A stretch of 64,000 bases of DNA. Origin: Stomoxys calcitrans (lineage: Eukaryota > Arthropoda > Insecta > Diptera > Muscidae). The DNA is taken from positions 157,333,441 through 157,397,440 of the forward strand of contig NC_081553.1 of the NCBI RefSeq assembly GCF_963082655.1. The letters are read 5' to 3'. The notes beneath the pieces are model-generated. The model worked only from the letters and a program-made list of their open reading frames with translations, was not told the DNA's origin and did no database searches. Position numbers and translations under genes: made by a program. Position 1 is the first letter of the stretch. Each line of letters begins with the position of its first letter. Positions 31,562 to 44,099 of this stretch are shown in pieces.

Positions 31562-34500
31562 GAGCTTGTTGTGCGCTCTAAAAACTAAAAAGTAACCTCA
31601 ACAACAAAATTTTAAGTTAGTAATTCTGTGCTACTTACAAAATCCTTAATTGTTTTCAATGCCACTCCCTTAAGTTGGTTCATGTCTGATATTGTGTCTC
31701 CACCTAAGAACCGGTATCTGTTGGACACAAAAGCCGGGCAATGACAAAAGAAATGCTCCAACGTCTCATCATCTTCCCCGCATGCCCTACACATGCTATC
31801 ACTTGCCGCACCGATTTTACATAAGTGAGCTTGTAGTCCTATGTGTTCCGCTATGATACCAATAGCTATACTGACGTGCTTCTTAGTTCCTTTCAGTAAT
31901 AGCCTCGTCCTCCCACGATCCGGATCACCCCATAAGATTTTCGCCGTCCTACCGACTGTTTCGCTGTTCTAGCTTCTACCCTATTATCTACCCTTTATCG
32001 ACGGCAGATCTCTGGCCTTCACTGCAAAATCGTCTGCGCTCTCATTCCCCCCCCGTTATGGCCCTGCACCCAAACGATACGGATTGTGTCAACCTCAGAG
32101 AAGGCGTTATTATCCTTTTTACACTGCAAGACTGTTCGTGACCTTACCGTCCTGATTGTTATTGACCTTATGGCAATTTTGCTGTCGGTAAAGACGTTCA
32201 CACTCGTCGTCCTCGCGTTAGCACCACACCGCCCCACGCATTCCGTGATCGCCCGGATTTCCGCCTGCAGGACCGTATTATGGTCAGGCCCACTCTGTCC
32301 ACTAGCTTTGATCCATCCGTGTAACATGGTCTTCTAGATGACAATACTAGGGTTCCGCCTGTCCAAGACTGCACCGATGGCAGCAGTGCTTGGCACTCGA
32401 CTTCAAGGTTCATCTCAGGTATCCCATCGGAAACCGCTTCCCTTCCTTCCAGGTTTTCTATCGTCGCCTTGATTATGCGGCGATTTTATGAGCTGCTTCC
32501 ATCCTCACTCCATTTTCCCATCGCCTTAAGTCATAGCCCCTGTGGCAACCTCACATTTAATCTGTATGTCAATGTCGGATATCTAGAATGGTTTGAAGTG
32601 CCCTAGTGGGCGTGGTCCTCATCGCTCCGCCTATGCCAAAACAACATGTGCTCTGAACTTGTTGCATTATCCTAACGTTGCACTTTTTCTCTATAGCAGT
32701 CCACCAAAGTACTGTGGTGTAAGTAAGTATTGGTCTAATCACGCTTCTGTAGAGCCAGTGGACTATCCTCGGATACAGACCCCATTTTGAGCCTAAGTCC
32801 CGTCTACATAGTGCTCAACATCTGTGAGCCTTCTGAGTACCCTCCTGAATGTGACACTTCCTATTAAGTTTGCTATCCAAGATCACTCCTAAGTATTTGA
32901 CCTTGTCAGATATCGAAATCGTTTTTTTGAGGAAACGTGGTGCGTCAAATTAGCCCAGCTTCGTTTTCCTCGTGAACAGGCATATTTCCAACTTCTCTGG
33001 GTTAACATTGAGACCCCTTAGTCTAGCCCAGTCATATGCAAGATCCTTTCGACCCTTCTGCATAGCTGGTTCGGATCCTTACCCATAAGAAGTAATATTA
33101 CATCGCATATCAGACGGGTTCAAATTCCTCCTCAGCCAGCATCCGTGATAGGTCATATAGAGTGGTTGTGTGTTGTACGCTGATGCGGCAGTCCTTGCCG
33201 ATGAAGGAATACATCGGATCAGTCCGATACGTACAACCGGCTGCCAATGGATTGATTTATGGTGGTCACCCATAGGAGTGGCGATAAAATGCCCTCCTGT
33301 GGCGTGCCCTGTGCCACTTTCTCCCTTATATTTATGTCATAGCACCCGCAATTTATCCACATGTTGCTAAGCATGTTGTTTATCCAGTCTGTAAGAACTC
33401 AGTCTACCCGGTACTGGTCTAAGTATTGGATGAATGTGTCGGTCCGCACATTATTAAACGCCTCCTCGATTTCAATGCAATCCGCCAATGGGTACGTCTT
33501 GGCATCGAAGAACTCTTCTATTTTATGCACAATCTTATGCAGGGCAGTCTCCATCGACATTTCCTTGACATAGGCATGCTGTTTGTATCCAAGCAGTTCG
33601 CTGGATGTTCTACTCTTTACCTGTCAGGCTTTCGGAGTATATGCAATTCCTAGGCACGCTGTGAAAATATTGGCCAGATGGGTCGTCAGATAGTCGGCCT
33701 CCTTTTGTAGTAACGCCGGAAATATTCCATTAGGTCAGGGTGACTTAAATGGTTTGAAGCTCCCCAAGGCTTCCTTCACCATAAATTCCGTTGTGATAAA
33801 CTTTGATCAACTTCATTACTCCAAGATTCCGGTGTCTACGTGAATCCCGTCGTATCCTATGGAAAATGCTTTTTCATCAAAAGCCTCATCATGTCCTCCC
33901 TTGTTTCTGCTCTCACTCCCATGTCGTCTACTAACGTTTCAGTTTGGACATGGGTTTTTAAGAGAAACTTCTTCATCTTGGCGGCGTTATTAAAGCTATC
34001 GAACTATTCGCATAAAATCATCCAGGACGTTTGCCGCTCTGGTAATCTTATTGTATTCTTGAGCCGTGTTTAACACACATCCCAATAAACTACCGCTTTT
34101 TTTCGACGTGCTCTGTTATATAGTTCCCCGAAAGGGACAACTATCTTCAAAATACCCCATTAGTGCAGTCGTAATTCTCTTGACAATGTCGTCAATGTCT
34201 TCTATGCCCAAGTCTTTTTCAGAGTGGTCTTCCGAATTTTGCCCAGTGGGTTTTCAACCTATTGCGGAAGCTTACCGAATTTGGTGCTGGTTGTGTAATT
34301 ATAAACCTTATGTAGCCATTGTCTGAGATGGAATGCTCCTTGGAGACCCTCCAACCCGGAACCTCAATGATTAGAAGATTTTCGGAAGGTATTGTCACAT
34401 CTAAAACCTCCTCCCTAATCCTATTTGCAAAGGTAGCGGTGTTACCACTATTAAGTGTTATTAGGTCGATAGTATTCAAGAATTCTGATAGGGCTTGACT

Positions 34501-34670
34501 CTGCTTATTAATGTTGGTACTACCCTACGAAATGTGGTGAGAGTACGCATCGCACCCTATTATATACTGCATCATTTCCTTTCGGCTTTGCCTTTTTCAC
34601 TAGCCGTTGCAGCTCCGACGTGGGAGGCGGTGTCGGAGTGCCAAAAGGCTGATAAAGTAGTTCCAGGTAT
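31562..34670 (-). mobile_element. LINE A, minus-strand copy, 3' portion
   Basis: It matches 23661-26180 in the same order: zinc-like motif CRACGEDDETLEHFFC (about 31775), RNase H (VNVFTDSKIAIRSI, about 32200), the GTPQ-type RT region (about 33300) and upstream RT. It is interrupted by LINE B at 34671. Sequence belonging to the same LINE A resumes at 37611. A roughly 100-bp repeat is inserted at about 33157-33262. Frames are broken throughout. Confidence 0.82.
33157..33262 (-). mobile_element. Short insertion (SINE3-like) in LINE A
   Basis: At the matching place the copy at 25409 reads ggtcatttatggtggtctcc without a break. Here about 105 bp are added, including cagtccttgccgatgaagga and acaaccggctgccaatggat. 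The same repeat, less changed, lies at 41012-41118 next to ctgctacaacaacaac. Confidence 0.6.
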
Positions 34671-37610
34671 AGTTAGGTTTAAGTGGCAGCCATCAGACGC
34701 ACTTACACGTTTTCGACTATTGTGATACCACAGGAATAGAAGAAGGAAGATGCCTTCTAAATCCTACAATTGAACCATCCAGATCCTCTAAATCAGGCAA
34801 GTTCTCATAAAAAGGAGAACCTAAAGTGGAACTCCTTCTGACTGCCAGTGCGGGACACACACATAGCAGATGTTCTATAGTCTCTTCTTTCTCATAGCTC
34901 TACAAAAGTCGTTGCTGGCAACCTTCAGTCTATCAGCATGTTTTCCGATCAGACAGTGACCTGTCATGACAGACACAACGACTGAGATGTCCATTCCAGC
35001 TAGCGACAGTAAAGCGGTAGACCCCTTAAAGTCTAGGCAAGGTCACATAATTTTGGAATACCACAACCCCCCTTTGTGACCAGCCATCATCCGTTGCCCT
35101 TCGGGCCTGATCCTGAAGGCTTAGTGTACATGTCGCTATAGGCATACCCACAGATACAGAAATACGTTCTCCGGTGATTGAATGGCTTTCAGAGAAGATA
35201 TTTATGCCAGTTGTCGTTATGACATTATATATTAAGCCATTCCACCACTTATTTAATCTCAAGGACATCCGCTTGATACACACTACAATGGTCGGATAAC
35301 CATTTCGATATGACCTGTCCAGGTTCTTCAGAATACAGCCCAAGGCCTACCTGGTCGTCTAATTTGGAACCATCCGTATAGAATTGTATGCAACTCCTAT
35401 TATCAAGGATATTGTAGTTCCAATGGGTTCTTTTAGGAATAGTGGTACAGAACATTTTATCAAAAACGGCTCAGACAATGTGTAAATCACACTGCATACT
35501 GTGTGTAGCCACCACATGACCAAAGAGAAACCTCCCACGCAGGATTTGTTCTGAGCCTTTCCCAGCGCACCCGTATATTTTCTTAACTCAGCCTTGTAGA
35601 CATCCAAATCGTGTGGTACCCTTGTGATCCACCATGGTGGTCGCTATTTGCCCCTTGGCTTGGCACTAGGACTTGATACATATTACGTTATGTCCTCCGC
35701 AGCTTCTATTTTCTTTTCTGGTTTAGAAGGGATAGTCGTGCAGAATTGTGCCGAAATTTATTTATCGCAACTAATAATTTATTCGATAACCAGTTCACCC
35801 CTTTCGTTGATATACGAACTACCCATATCAGGTGATGTGCATTAGCATCACTTCCTACAACTAGGCTCATTTTCCCTGCAGAACCGGCTTCAACAAGCAA
35901 CTTAAGACTTGAAGGCGTCATCTCTGAATCGTTGTCATATATAGGGAAGCCAACTAGTTATGTGACTTATTAACTTTAAGGCCGGCTACCACTGAATCTT
36001 CAGTGACTAGCGACAGAAGAAGAAAAACATTTAGACAACTCTTGCAATAATACAGGCTTTGTGACATTCATTTCCAGTACCCTACAATAGTTTAAATTCA
36101 GGAATTTCTAGTCCACGAATCAGCTTCGTACACACACATGGTTCCTGGACAAGAGCCACATCAAATCCTCCTGCCATCAGAAGGACCTTTAGTGCCGCCA
36201 AAGCGGCCCTAAAATGGTGGAGATTTATCTGCAGAAACCCGACCATAGTCAGAATACAGAATTTCCATCACTGTTGCATTAGCCACATATTCTGTGTCCG
36301 CCTGGAATTCCTCAAGATTCGTTCGATCTTGTCATGGTGAGTTTCCTTACGCATCTAGGGGCAGTTGAGATATCTTTGGAAACACTCTTCCTCAGGACAC
36401 TGGACACTTGCTGGACGATTTTTCCATAGATGTTTCACTAGCTGCTGCTGTGGAAGTACCTTTTGAATTCCTTGTTTCCCCGCTGGCGTACAATCCAACC
36501 ATATAACACAGCCACACAGGGCTTGTAGGGTCCGGTCACGGCGTCTTCTCCTACCGTTTCGATCGTTGCAGGGGGATTTTCAATCCTGCAATCTGCTTGA
36601 CTTTAGAGATGTGGTCGATAGTTCTACAGACAATTGTTCAGCAACAACTGCTGAGTCGTCTTTGATTCCCCAACCCCACCACTTCTATAGACCTTCAGTT
36701 TCAACTTGTTGAATCCGTAGGAAACAACTCTTTAAGACTTTTGAGGTCTGCGAGATAGCCGGAATACTGCATATCTCCGGTCACCATCAGCCTCATCCAA
36801 TTTACCAATCGTTCAGTCAGTGGTTGAAAGATTTGGATTCCAGTCCCTTAGTCTCCCAAGTATGGACTCAGGATATTGATCGAGAAGGAATATCTTCCTT
36901 CTAATACAGTGCTGCGCCTGGCCAGGTCCCGCCAAACTCTCTTAGAGCGCAAAGATGAATTTCAATTGAGCGTTGACCCCCACTCACTCCGAGTGACCAC
37001 AGCCTTTTGGCTGACTGCGGTCCCGATTCTAAATCTAGACGTGTAACGTTTGAGGTCGCCAGTGCAGCGAATCTCCGAGCATAATTAAGGAAGGAATTAA
37101 GGAAGAAGTTGTAGGATAGTTCGCTCCAAGCCTCTCAATAATCCTGAGAGCGATGCGCCTTTTATTATTGTTCCAACCTCATAAAAAGCGTATTGATTTG
37201 CCGAAGAAGACCGATAGCCTGCGATAATTAAATAGGTTCGGCCTTGTCCTTCAGAGTCGAACGGGGTGTGTTCGTCAAAAGCCTCTGCTGATCAGACATC
37301 TGTCAGCTAGCGGAGCCTGGCGTAGCCGCTCCAACAGCAGAGGGCTCTGTAGCAGACAACATGCTACCGCTTGATATCACCACCCAGCAGCTGCGGTCTT
37401 TTGAGTCCTTTGTACGCCTACTCCTGGGCTCTAGATCTGCCGCTCCACTGGAAACAGACACAGATAATTAACCGGCTAATGGGTAACACTATCTTTGAGT
37501 AACTTAAAAATTTCTCCGAAAATAACTACCTATTACGAGTTACAGAAAATTTTTGCGGAGCGAAATAAAAATACGTCCGCTACACTCAAAGGTTCAAACA
37601 AGATTTGGTG
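34671..37610 (-). mobile_element. LINE B, minus-strand copy nested in LINE A
   Basis: The element is flanked by an exact 8-bp duplication, CCAGGTAT (34663-34670 and 37611-37618). In reverse it runs from a 5' leader (cttgtttgaacctttgagtg) through ORF1 of the DUF4780 kind (about 37480-36300), an RNase H segment (FYTDGSKLDDQVGLGLYS at about 35390) and a C-terminal region. It ends with an AAACCTAACT tail. About 2.9 kb is shorter than the plus-strand copy, and much of the RT is missing. Stops are frequent. Confidence 0.85.
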
Positions 37611-38780
37611 CCAGGTATGCTCCACCGTCTTCCTATCTCATCACTGTTTGTTCCGACGTTGACAACTCTGGGGAAAATATAACTCAAATGTGTATAACGC
37701 AGATCCTCGGCCGATTACCCGTGTTAGCATAGAATAATGATATGGTTCAGAGCAGAAACATCGTTCCGAGTAGTCCATGGCTCCTGAATTGGGCAATATG
37801 AATCTTGCCTTTACTGATTTTATCCATCAGAGCGTGTGTAGCTGTTTATCTGGATGTTCTCAATCATTGGTCCTCCAGCAAATGGTTTTTTTTTTTTTTT
37901 GAGTAGGTGATGGTCTTATCGTCCGCCCCTGTTCCTTAGTCTGCATTGAGTTTCGCGTCAGTGCACTGCCTGATGTTTCAATATTAGGATCAATTCCTGT
38001 CCTAAGTAAATGGGCTTCTTGAGAGTAGGTGATGGTTGTATCGTCGGCTTCCTGTTCGTTAGGAGATTCCTGCCACTGCACTGTCCGATGTTTCAATATC
38101 AGGATCTCGCATATCCTAATCTTCTGAATCTAGAGGAAGTCGGTTATTGTTCCATCGTTGGGCTGTTTTGAGTCTCTAGCCCCTGCATGTTTTAATATTA
38201 GGATCTTTGCTTACCCTAGTCTTCCCATTATTGGGACAGTAGGTGATGATTGAGACTTGAGACACGGAGACTTGATCAGACCCTACCAGAGAGTGGAAAT
38301 ACTTCCGACGAGCTTTTTGACGGTATCAACACATTCTGCTGATGCAAAGTGCGGCGTAAAGATCTCCCCTCTATACTCGCAACTCCTCATTTGTCTGGGT
38401 GGATCCTCTTCAATGTTCCACACATGTTCAAAAACCAGATGCTTTACTTGGGACCGATAAGTCATCTCATCTCTGTTGTGCTTCCCTGCCACTCTGACGT
38501 AAGAGGGCGGCTCCTTAACTTTCTCAGCGACCATCTTCCCCTTCTGTGATGGCTGTGTAGTTCTTTTGGAAGTCACAGTCCTCCATGAAGACTCAGTGGC
38601 GGTACGCGATACCTTCGATCCTGTTCCAACTTTGTGTCCCTCCGCAGGACACTTTCTGGAGTCTTCATTGCGGGAGAGCTGGTTTGGTCTTCCCAGAGTA
38701 CTTGAAAGCGGGGAGCTCTTTTTCAGCGTTTTAGCAGTGTTATGCTCTTCGGAAGATCTGGTTATCTTTCCAGGTTGAAG
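37611..38780 (-). mobile_element. LINE A, 5' portion (ORF1) of the interrupted copy
   Basis: It continues LINE A after the LINE B insertion. Minus-strand frame 38283-38576 shows KEPPSYVRVAGKHNRDE and FASAECVDTVKKLVGSI, matching the ORF1 remnant at 54330-54600. Between 37890 and 38250 lie about three copies of a ~115-bp repeat, also present at 54850-55200. Confidence 0.7.
37891..38250 (-). repeat. Minisatellite inside LINE A
   Basis: The phrases gagtaggtgatggt, cactgcctgatgtttcaata and ttaggatc recur about every 115 bp. A poly-T run (37879-37898) precedes it. The homologous array in the plus-strand LINE A is at 54860-55200. Confidence 0.65.
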
Positions 38781-38989
38781 GGTTAAACAAAATTTACTGA
38801 GAAGACCAATTCAAAATTTAAGGTTTAATATTATTTTAACCAAAAATTCCTCCCCAAAAAATCGTCAATTTTCGATTCGAATGCATCGAATAAATACATG
38901 CATGTATTCCATTGCATTTAGATAGTCCAAAATAGTGTGCAGAGGTTGAAATTTCTTCATCACGTAAATGTCAACAAGATAATGATCCG

Positions 38990-39305
38990 AAGGCCACCCT
39001 AGCGTAAAGGTTACCATGTCCGCCTATGAAGCTAAAAGGATTCAAATTCTGGCGAGGACGTTATAAAAATTGTCAGCTGTGGTTATCCCCTCCTAATAGT
39101 GGCACATTTTTGGGGTACTTTGCCATGTAAAACCTTCTCAAAACTTACCAAAGAAGTTTCGCCCGACGCGCCGTTCGAGCTCGTCTATAGAAAGGATGCC
39201 CCTTATCGTTGAGCTTAAACTTGAATCGGACAGCACTCATTGATATGTAAGAAGTTTGTCCCTGTTCCTTAATGAAATGTTCATGGGCAAATTTGCAATG
39301 ACCCG
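38990..39305 (+). mobile_element. SINE1 copy
   Basis: The head ggccaccctagcgtaaaggt, the body cagctgtggttatcccctcc and ccatgtaaaaccttctc, and the tail gttccttaatgaaatgttca match 26914-27215. Box A and box B are mutated. Confidence 0.75.
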
Positions 39306-40071
39306 AAGTACGCTAGCCTTTAGCAATAATATGGTTTCGAGGAAATAAAACAACCTAATAGAATGACCTCCGTTGTAAAAAATTCGTAAATGATATGAAA
39401 AATGGAATGGCTCCAGCTAAACCCAATAATAATAATAATAAGCACCAGGGGATTTATAAAGTCGAGTTTGTAGCACATATTACTGGAAAATTTCTAAATG
39501 GATTTTAATGAAATTGGCATCAATCGAAAGATATTAACCTGTTGTCGAAGGTGAATCGTTAACTTATTCGCCTTCGACAGTTTAATAAAAAAATATTGAG
39601 GTAAAAAAAAAACAATATTAAAGTAGGTTCCATACCCTTGCGACAAACAGGCGCGAAGTAGTTTAGAATGCAGTTAACTTGTATATCGATCGTTTTCGTC
39701 AAATTTGACAGTCTAGTTCGACTTACAAAAAATGTAAACGACAACCATAATATCATTTTGCAAAAATTTCGACATTTGACTACGCCATCGCTAACTAGAA
39801 TAAGGGGGATTTTCCTAGAGATATGCAGAATATATTAAAAAAAAAACAATGTTCCAATTTTCGTTTGTTTCTCTTTCAAGACAAGCTCAAGATCGGAGAT
39901 GTTTTTTTTATTTTTTTTTTTGCAATGGAAAAGGAATGCCAGAGATCACCATACACACCAACCACTATAGGACGCGTTTCGTTATTTGGTTAGAATTACT
40001 CATCGGCCATATTAGGTCTTACGGTTTCAAGGCTTCAAAGGCCGTACGTTGGTATGTGGTCTTATATCATA
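39306..40071. other. Intronic sequence without a gene
   Basis: A short (AAT)n run lies at 39427-39441. A hairpin with about 14-bp arms, tgtcgaaggtgaat / attcgccttcgaca, lies at 39543-39579. The stretch 39440-39530 resembles 52370-52440. No gene is supported. Confidence 0.45.
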
Positions 40072-40264
40072 TTAGCTCAACCGGGCCCGCCCCTCTGCGC
40101 CTTCTTTTATAATATATAGAACAAAATTATCCTTTAAATATTTATTTTCGACGATTAAAGAGATTTTAGAAAAATACCATGCCTTTATATGAATCCCATA
40201 TGATCTTTATTGGATGTTGGATGTATTCCATTATTAAAGGACTTTATATATATATATATATGTC

Positions 40265-40690
40265 CTAAATTTACAATTGGAGTATATTAAATATATTACA
40301 ATAAAATATGGTCAACTGTGAACATAGGGCATCAGCAAGCTCTCTCCATCGAACTCTATCGTTGGCAAAAGCCTTGGCTTGATTCCACGATATATGGGTT
40401 GATTCCAACTCTCTTTTGCATGTGTTTTTCGGGCGTCCCCTCCTTCGCTGTCCTTGTCGATTCCAGTCTAGGACATTTCTCGTTAAATCATCACGCGGTC
40501 GGCATAGGATATGAACCAACCAAGTCCATTTTCTCTTCCGGACTTCTACATCAACAGGGGAAGTGTTTGTTCTTATTTGCAATTCTTCATTTGAAATACG
40601 GTTTGGCCAGAAAATTCGATGTATTTGTCGTAGGCAGTGATTTATGAAAACTTGGACTTTACGGGTAGTTACTTGTGTCAAGGTCCCTAT
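40265..40690 (-). pseudogene. LINE C-terminal fragment (minus strand)
   Basis: The minus-strand frame 40681-40271 is open for 136 codons. It shows the usual end of a LINE ORF2: NHCLRQIHRIFWPNRISNEE, then WTWLVHILCRPRDDLTRNVL, RRRGRPKNTCKRELE and DRVRWRELADALCS. The catalytic RT core is absent, so it is a truncated insertion. It belongs to the CR1/RTE-type group, though different in detail from 62563-62928. Confidence 0.75.
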
Positions 40691-41011
40691 AATAAAATAA
40701 ATTTCATACTACTTTTGAAGATCCCGACTTTTGTATTATGTGGACTTTATAAGAACCCGATATTCTCATGGGGATTTCGGGAGCGAGAATGGCCCAGGGT
40801 GATGGTTGGTGGGTTTAAGGAGTTGTATGGATCCCCAGAAAAGTGGTCCTGAATGTGGGTATCAATTTCCAGCTCTACTACCAAATACCTTTCATTTGAG
40901 CCCAAATTTATTTCCGATTTAGGGGTGTTTTGGTGGGGTGGGGTGTTCCCCAAACACTAAGCCCTAAAAAACTATCAGCATCGTGCTCTACTCTCAAATA
41001 CCATTTATTTA

Positions 41012-41118
41012 ATTGCAATCCCATGGCAGCCGGTAGCACGTGCCGGATTGACCCAATGGAGTCCTTCATCGGCAAGGGATGCCGCCTCGGTTTGTGACAC
41101 ACTGCTACAACAACAACC
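41012..41118 (-). mobile_element. SINE3-like short repeat
   Basis: The plus strand reads ggcagccggtagcacgtgcc, ggagtccttcatcggcaagg, then gacacactgctacaacaaca. It interrupts the Helitron phrase 'aaatacc...ctttcattt'. A related copy is nested in LINE A at 33157. The orientation is taken with the CAACAA run as the 5' side in reverse and is uncertain. Confidence 0.5.
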
Positions 41119-43008
41119 TTTCATTTAAACCCCATAATGACATTGATTTAAGGGGAGTTTATATCCGTCGTGCTCCACTCTCTTTGAGCTCCAAATTGTC
41201 ATGGTGAGCAAAATGTCTTATTTGAGGATTGTTATGGGGTTGGGACGCCCCGTAGGCAGTTGCTCCAGAATGTTAATATCAGATTCGGTCTCTACTTCCA
41301 AATATCTTTCATTTGAGCCCTGTGTGTGTTTTGGTCCTCTATGGGGGTATTTTCGTGGAGGGCGGCCCCCCAAACCATTGGTCCCAAATAAGGATATAAG
41401 ATTCGTATTCTTCTCTCGAATGCATTGTATTTGAGCCCCATATTGTCATAGTCGATATATATTTGTCCGATTTAAGAGTGATTTGGGGTCTAGGGTGGGG
41501 CCCCCCTAGGCACCCATCCGAAATTTGGATACCAAATTTTAGATTTTAGATTATAGAATAGATTTTTATAGATTACTCGAATAGGGCACACACAATTTCA
41601 CTTAAATCGCAACACCCATCTTCGAGACCTGCCGTTTCTAAAAACTGGGGTAAGGGGGATAGTCCGCCCCCTTCTGATATCAAAAATTTTAGTTCCCTAT
41701 TTTCATCACGAATAATTTTGCGTCATCTGTGAAAATTTCAGGAAATCGGTTCAGCCATTTTTGAGTCCATACGGAACAGAAAAAAAAACAAACAAACAAA
41801 CACAAATTGATATTTATTCCCTACACCGTAGGACGGGGTATACTTATTTCGTCATTCTGTTTGTAACTCCTCGAAATATTCGTCTAAGACCCCATAAAGT
41901 ATATATATTCTTCATGATATTTTAAGTCGATCCAGCAAGGTCCGTCCGTCTGTCTGTCGAAAGTACGCTTACTTACGAAGAAGTAAAGCTAGCTGCTTGA
42001 AATTTAGCACAAATAGCCCTTATTAGTGTTGATCAGTTGGAATTGTAAATGTGCCATATCGGTTCATGTTTTGATATAGCTGCCATACAAACCGATGTTG
42101 GATCTTGATTACTTGAGCCTGTAGAGGGCAAAATACTTATCTGATTTGGCTGAAATTTTGCATGACGTATTTTGTTATGACTTCAAATAACTATGCTAAG
42201 TATGGATGAAATCGGTTAATAACCAGATGTAGCTGTCATATAAACCAATGTGGGGTCTTGACTTCTTGAGCCTCTAGAGGGCACAACTCTTATCCAATTT
42301 GGCTGAAATTTGGCATGACGTGTTTCGTTATGACTTCCAACAACTGTGCTAAGTATAGTTCAAATCAGTCTGTAACCTGACATAGCTGCCATATAAACCG
42401 ATCTTGAATCTTGACTTCTTGAGCCACTAAGGGCGCAATTCTTATCCGATTTGGCTGAAATTTAGCATGACGTGTTTTGCTATGACTTCCAACAACTGCG
42501 AAAAAATATGGTTCAAATCGGTCCATGACCTGATATAGCTGCCACATAAACCGATCTGTGATCTTGACTTCTTGAGCATCTAGAGTGCGCAATTATTATT
42601 GGCGATTTGGCTAAAATTTTGTACAACGGCTTCTCCCATGACCTTTCATATACGTGTTAAATATGGTCTGAATTAGTTTATAGCTTGATACAGCTCCCCT
42701 ATAAACCGATCTCCCTATTTTGCTTCTTGATACCCTAAAGTGAGCAATTCTTATTCGCTTTGGCTGAAATTTGACACAATGACTTCTATTATGGTCTTCA
42801 ACATTCAATTCAATTATGGTCCGAATCGGACAATAACTTGATATCGTTCCAATAGCATAGCAATTCTCTTTTTATACCCTCCACCATAAGATGGGGGGTA
42901 TACTAATTTCGTCATTCTGTTTGTAACTACTCGAAATATTCGTCTGAGACCCCATAAAGTATATATATTCTTGATCGTCGTGACATTTTATGTCGATCTA
43001 GCCATGTC

Positions 43009-43060
43009 CGTCCGTCTGTCCGTCCGTCCGTCCGTCCGTCCGTCCGTCCGTCTGTCTGTT
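43009..43060 (+). repeat. (CCGT)n microsatellite in the DINE-like element
   Basis: A run of ccgtccgtccgt... with a few ctgt units. GTCY microsatellites of this sort are typical of DINE/Helentron elements. Confidence 0.9.
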
Positions 43061-43173
43061 GAAAGCACGCTAACTTCCGAAGGAGTAAAGCTAGCCGCTT
43101 GAAATTTTGCACAAATACTTCTTATTAGTGTAGGTCGGTTGGTATTGTAAATGGGCATATCGGTCCATGTTTT

Positions 43174-44099
43174 GATATAGCTGCCATATAAACCGATCTT
43201 GGGTCTTGACTTCTTGAGCCTGTAGAGTGCGCAATTCTTATCCGATTGGAACGAAATTTTGCATGACGTGTTTTGCTATGATATCCAACAACTGTGCCAA
43301 GTATGGTTCAAATCGGTCCATAACCTGATATAGCTGCCATATAAACCGGTCTTGGGTCTTGACTTCTTGAGCCTCTAGAGGGCGCAATTCTTATCCGATC
43401 AGAATGAAATTTTGCACAACGTGTTTTGTTATGATATCCAACAACTGTGCCAAGTATGGTTCAAATCGGTCCATAACCTGATATAGCTGCCATATAAACC
43501 GATCTTGGGTCTTGACTTCTTGAGCCTCTAGAGTGCGCAATTCTTATCCGATTGGAATGAAATTTTGCACGACGTGTTTTCTTATTATATCCAACAACAG
43601 CGCCAAGTATGGTTCAAATCGGTCCATAACCTGATATAGCTACCATATAAACCGATCTTGGGTCTTGACTTCTTGAGCCTCTAGAGTGCGCAATTCTTAT
43701 CCGATTGGAATGGAATTTCGCACGACGTGTTTTGTTATGATACCCAACAACTGTGCCAAGTATGGTTCAAATCGCTCCATAACCTGATATAGCTACCATA
43801 TAAACCGATCTTGGGTCTTGACTTCTTGACCCTCTAGAGGGCACAATTCTTATCCGATTTGAATGAATTTTTGCACGAAGTATTTCGTTATGATATCCAA
43901 CAACTGTGCCAAGTATTGTGCAAATCGGTTCATAAACTGATATAGCTGTCATATAAACAGATCTGGGGATTTGATTTCTTGAGCTTCTAGAGGCCGCAAT
44001 TCCTATCCGATTTGGCTGAAATTTTGCATGACGTATTTTATTTTTACTTTCAACAACTGGGTCAAATAAGGTTCAAATCGGTTCATAACCTGATATAGC
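43174..44099 (+). repeat. 153-bp tandem array
   Basis: The marker gatatagc begins at 43174, 43327, 43480, 43633, 43786, 43939 and 44092, an exact 153-bp step each time. The first element shows the same step at 42073, 42226, 42379 and 42532 with slight marker changes. Confidence 0.92.

Larger units (their letters stand above)
40072..41813 (-). mobile_element. Non-autonomous Helitron with nested insertions
   Basis: Read in reverse the 3' end is GGGCCCGGTTGAGCTAA followed by T. The other side leads into the TTTG-rich start (41790-41813) and is cut by the DINE-like element that follows. Nested inside are a LINE C-terminus (40265-40690) and a SINE3-like copy (41012-41118). Confidence 0.65.
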
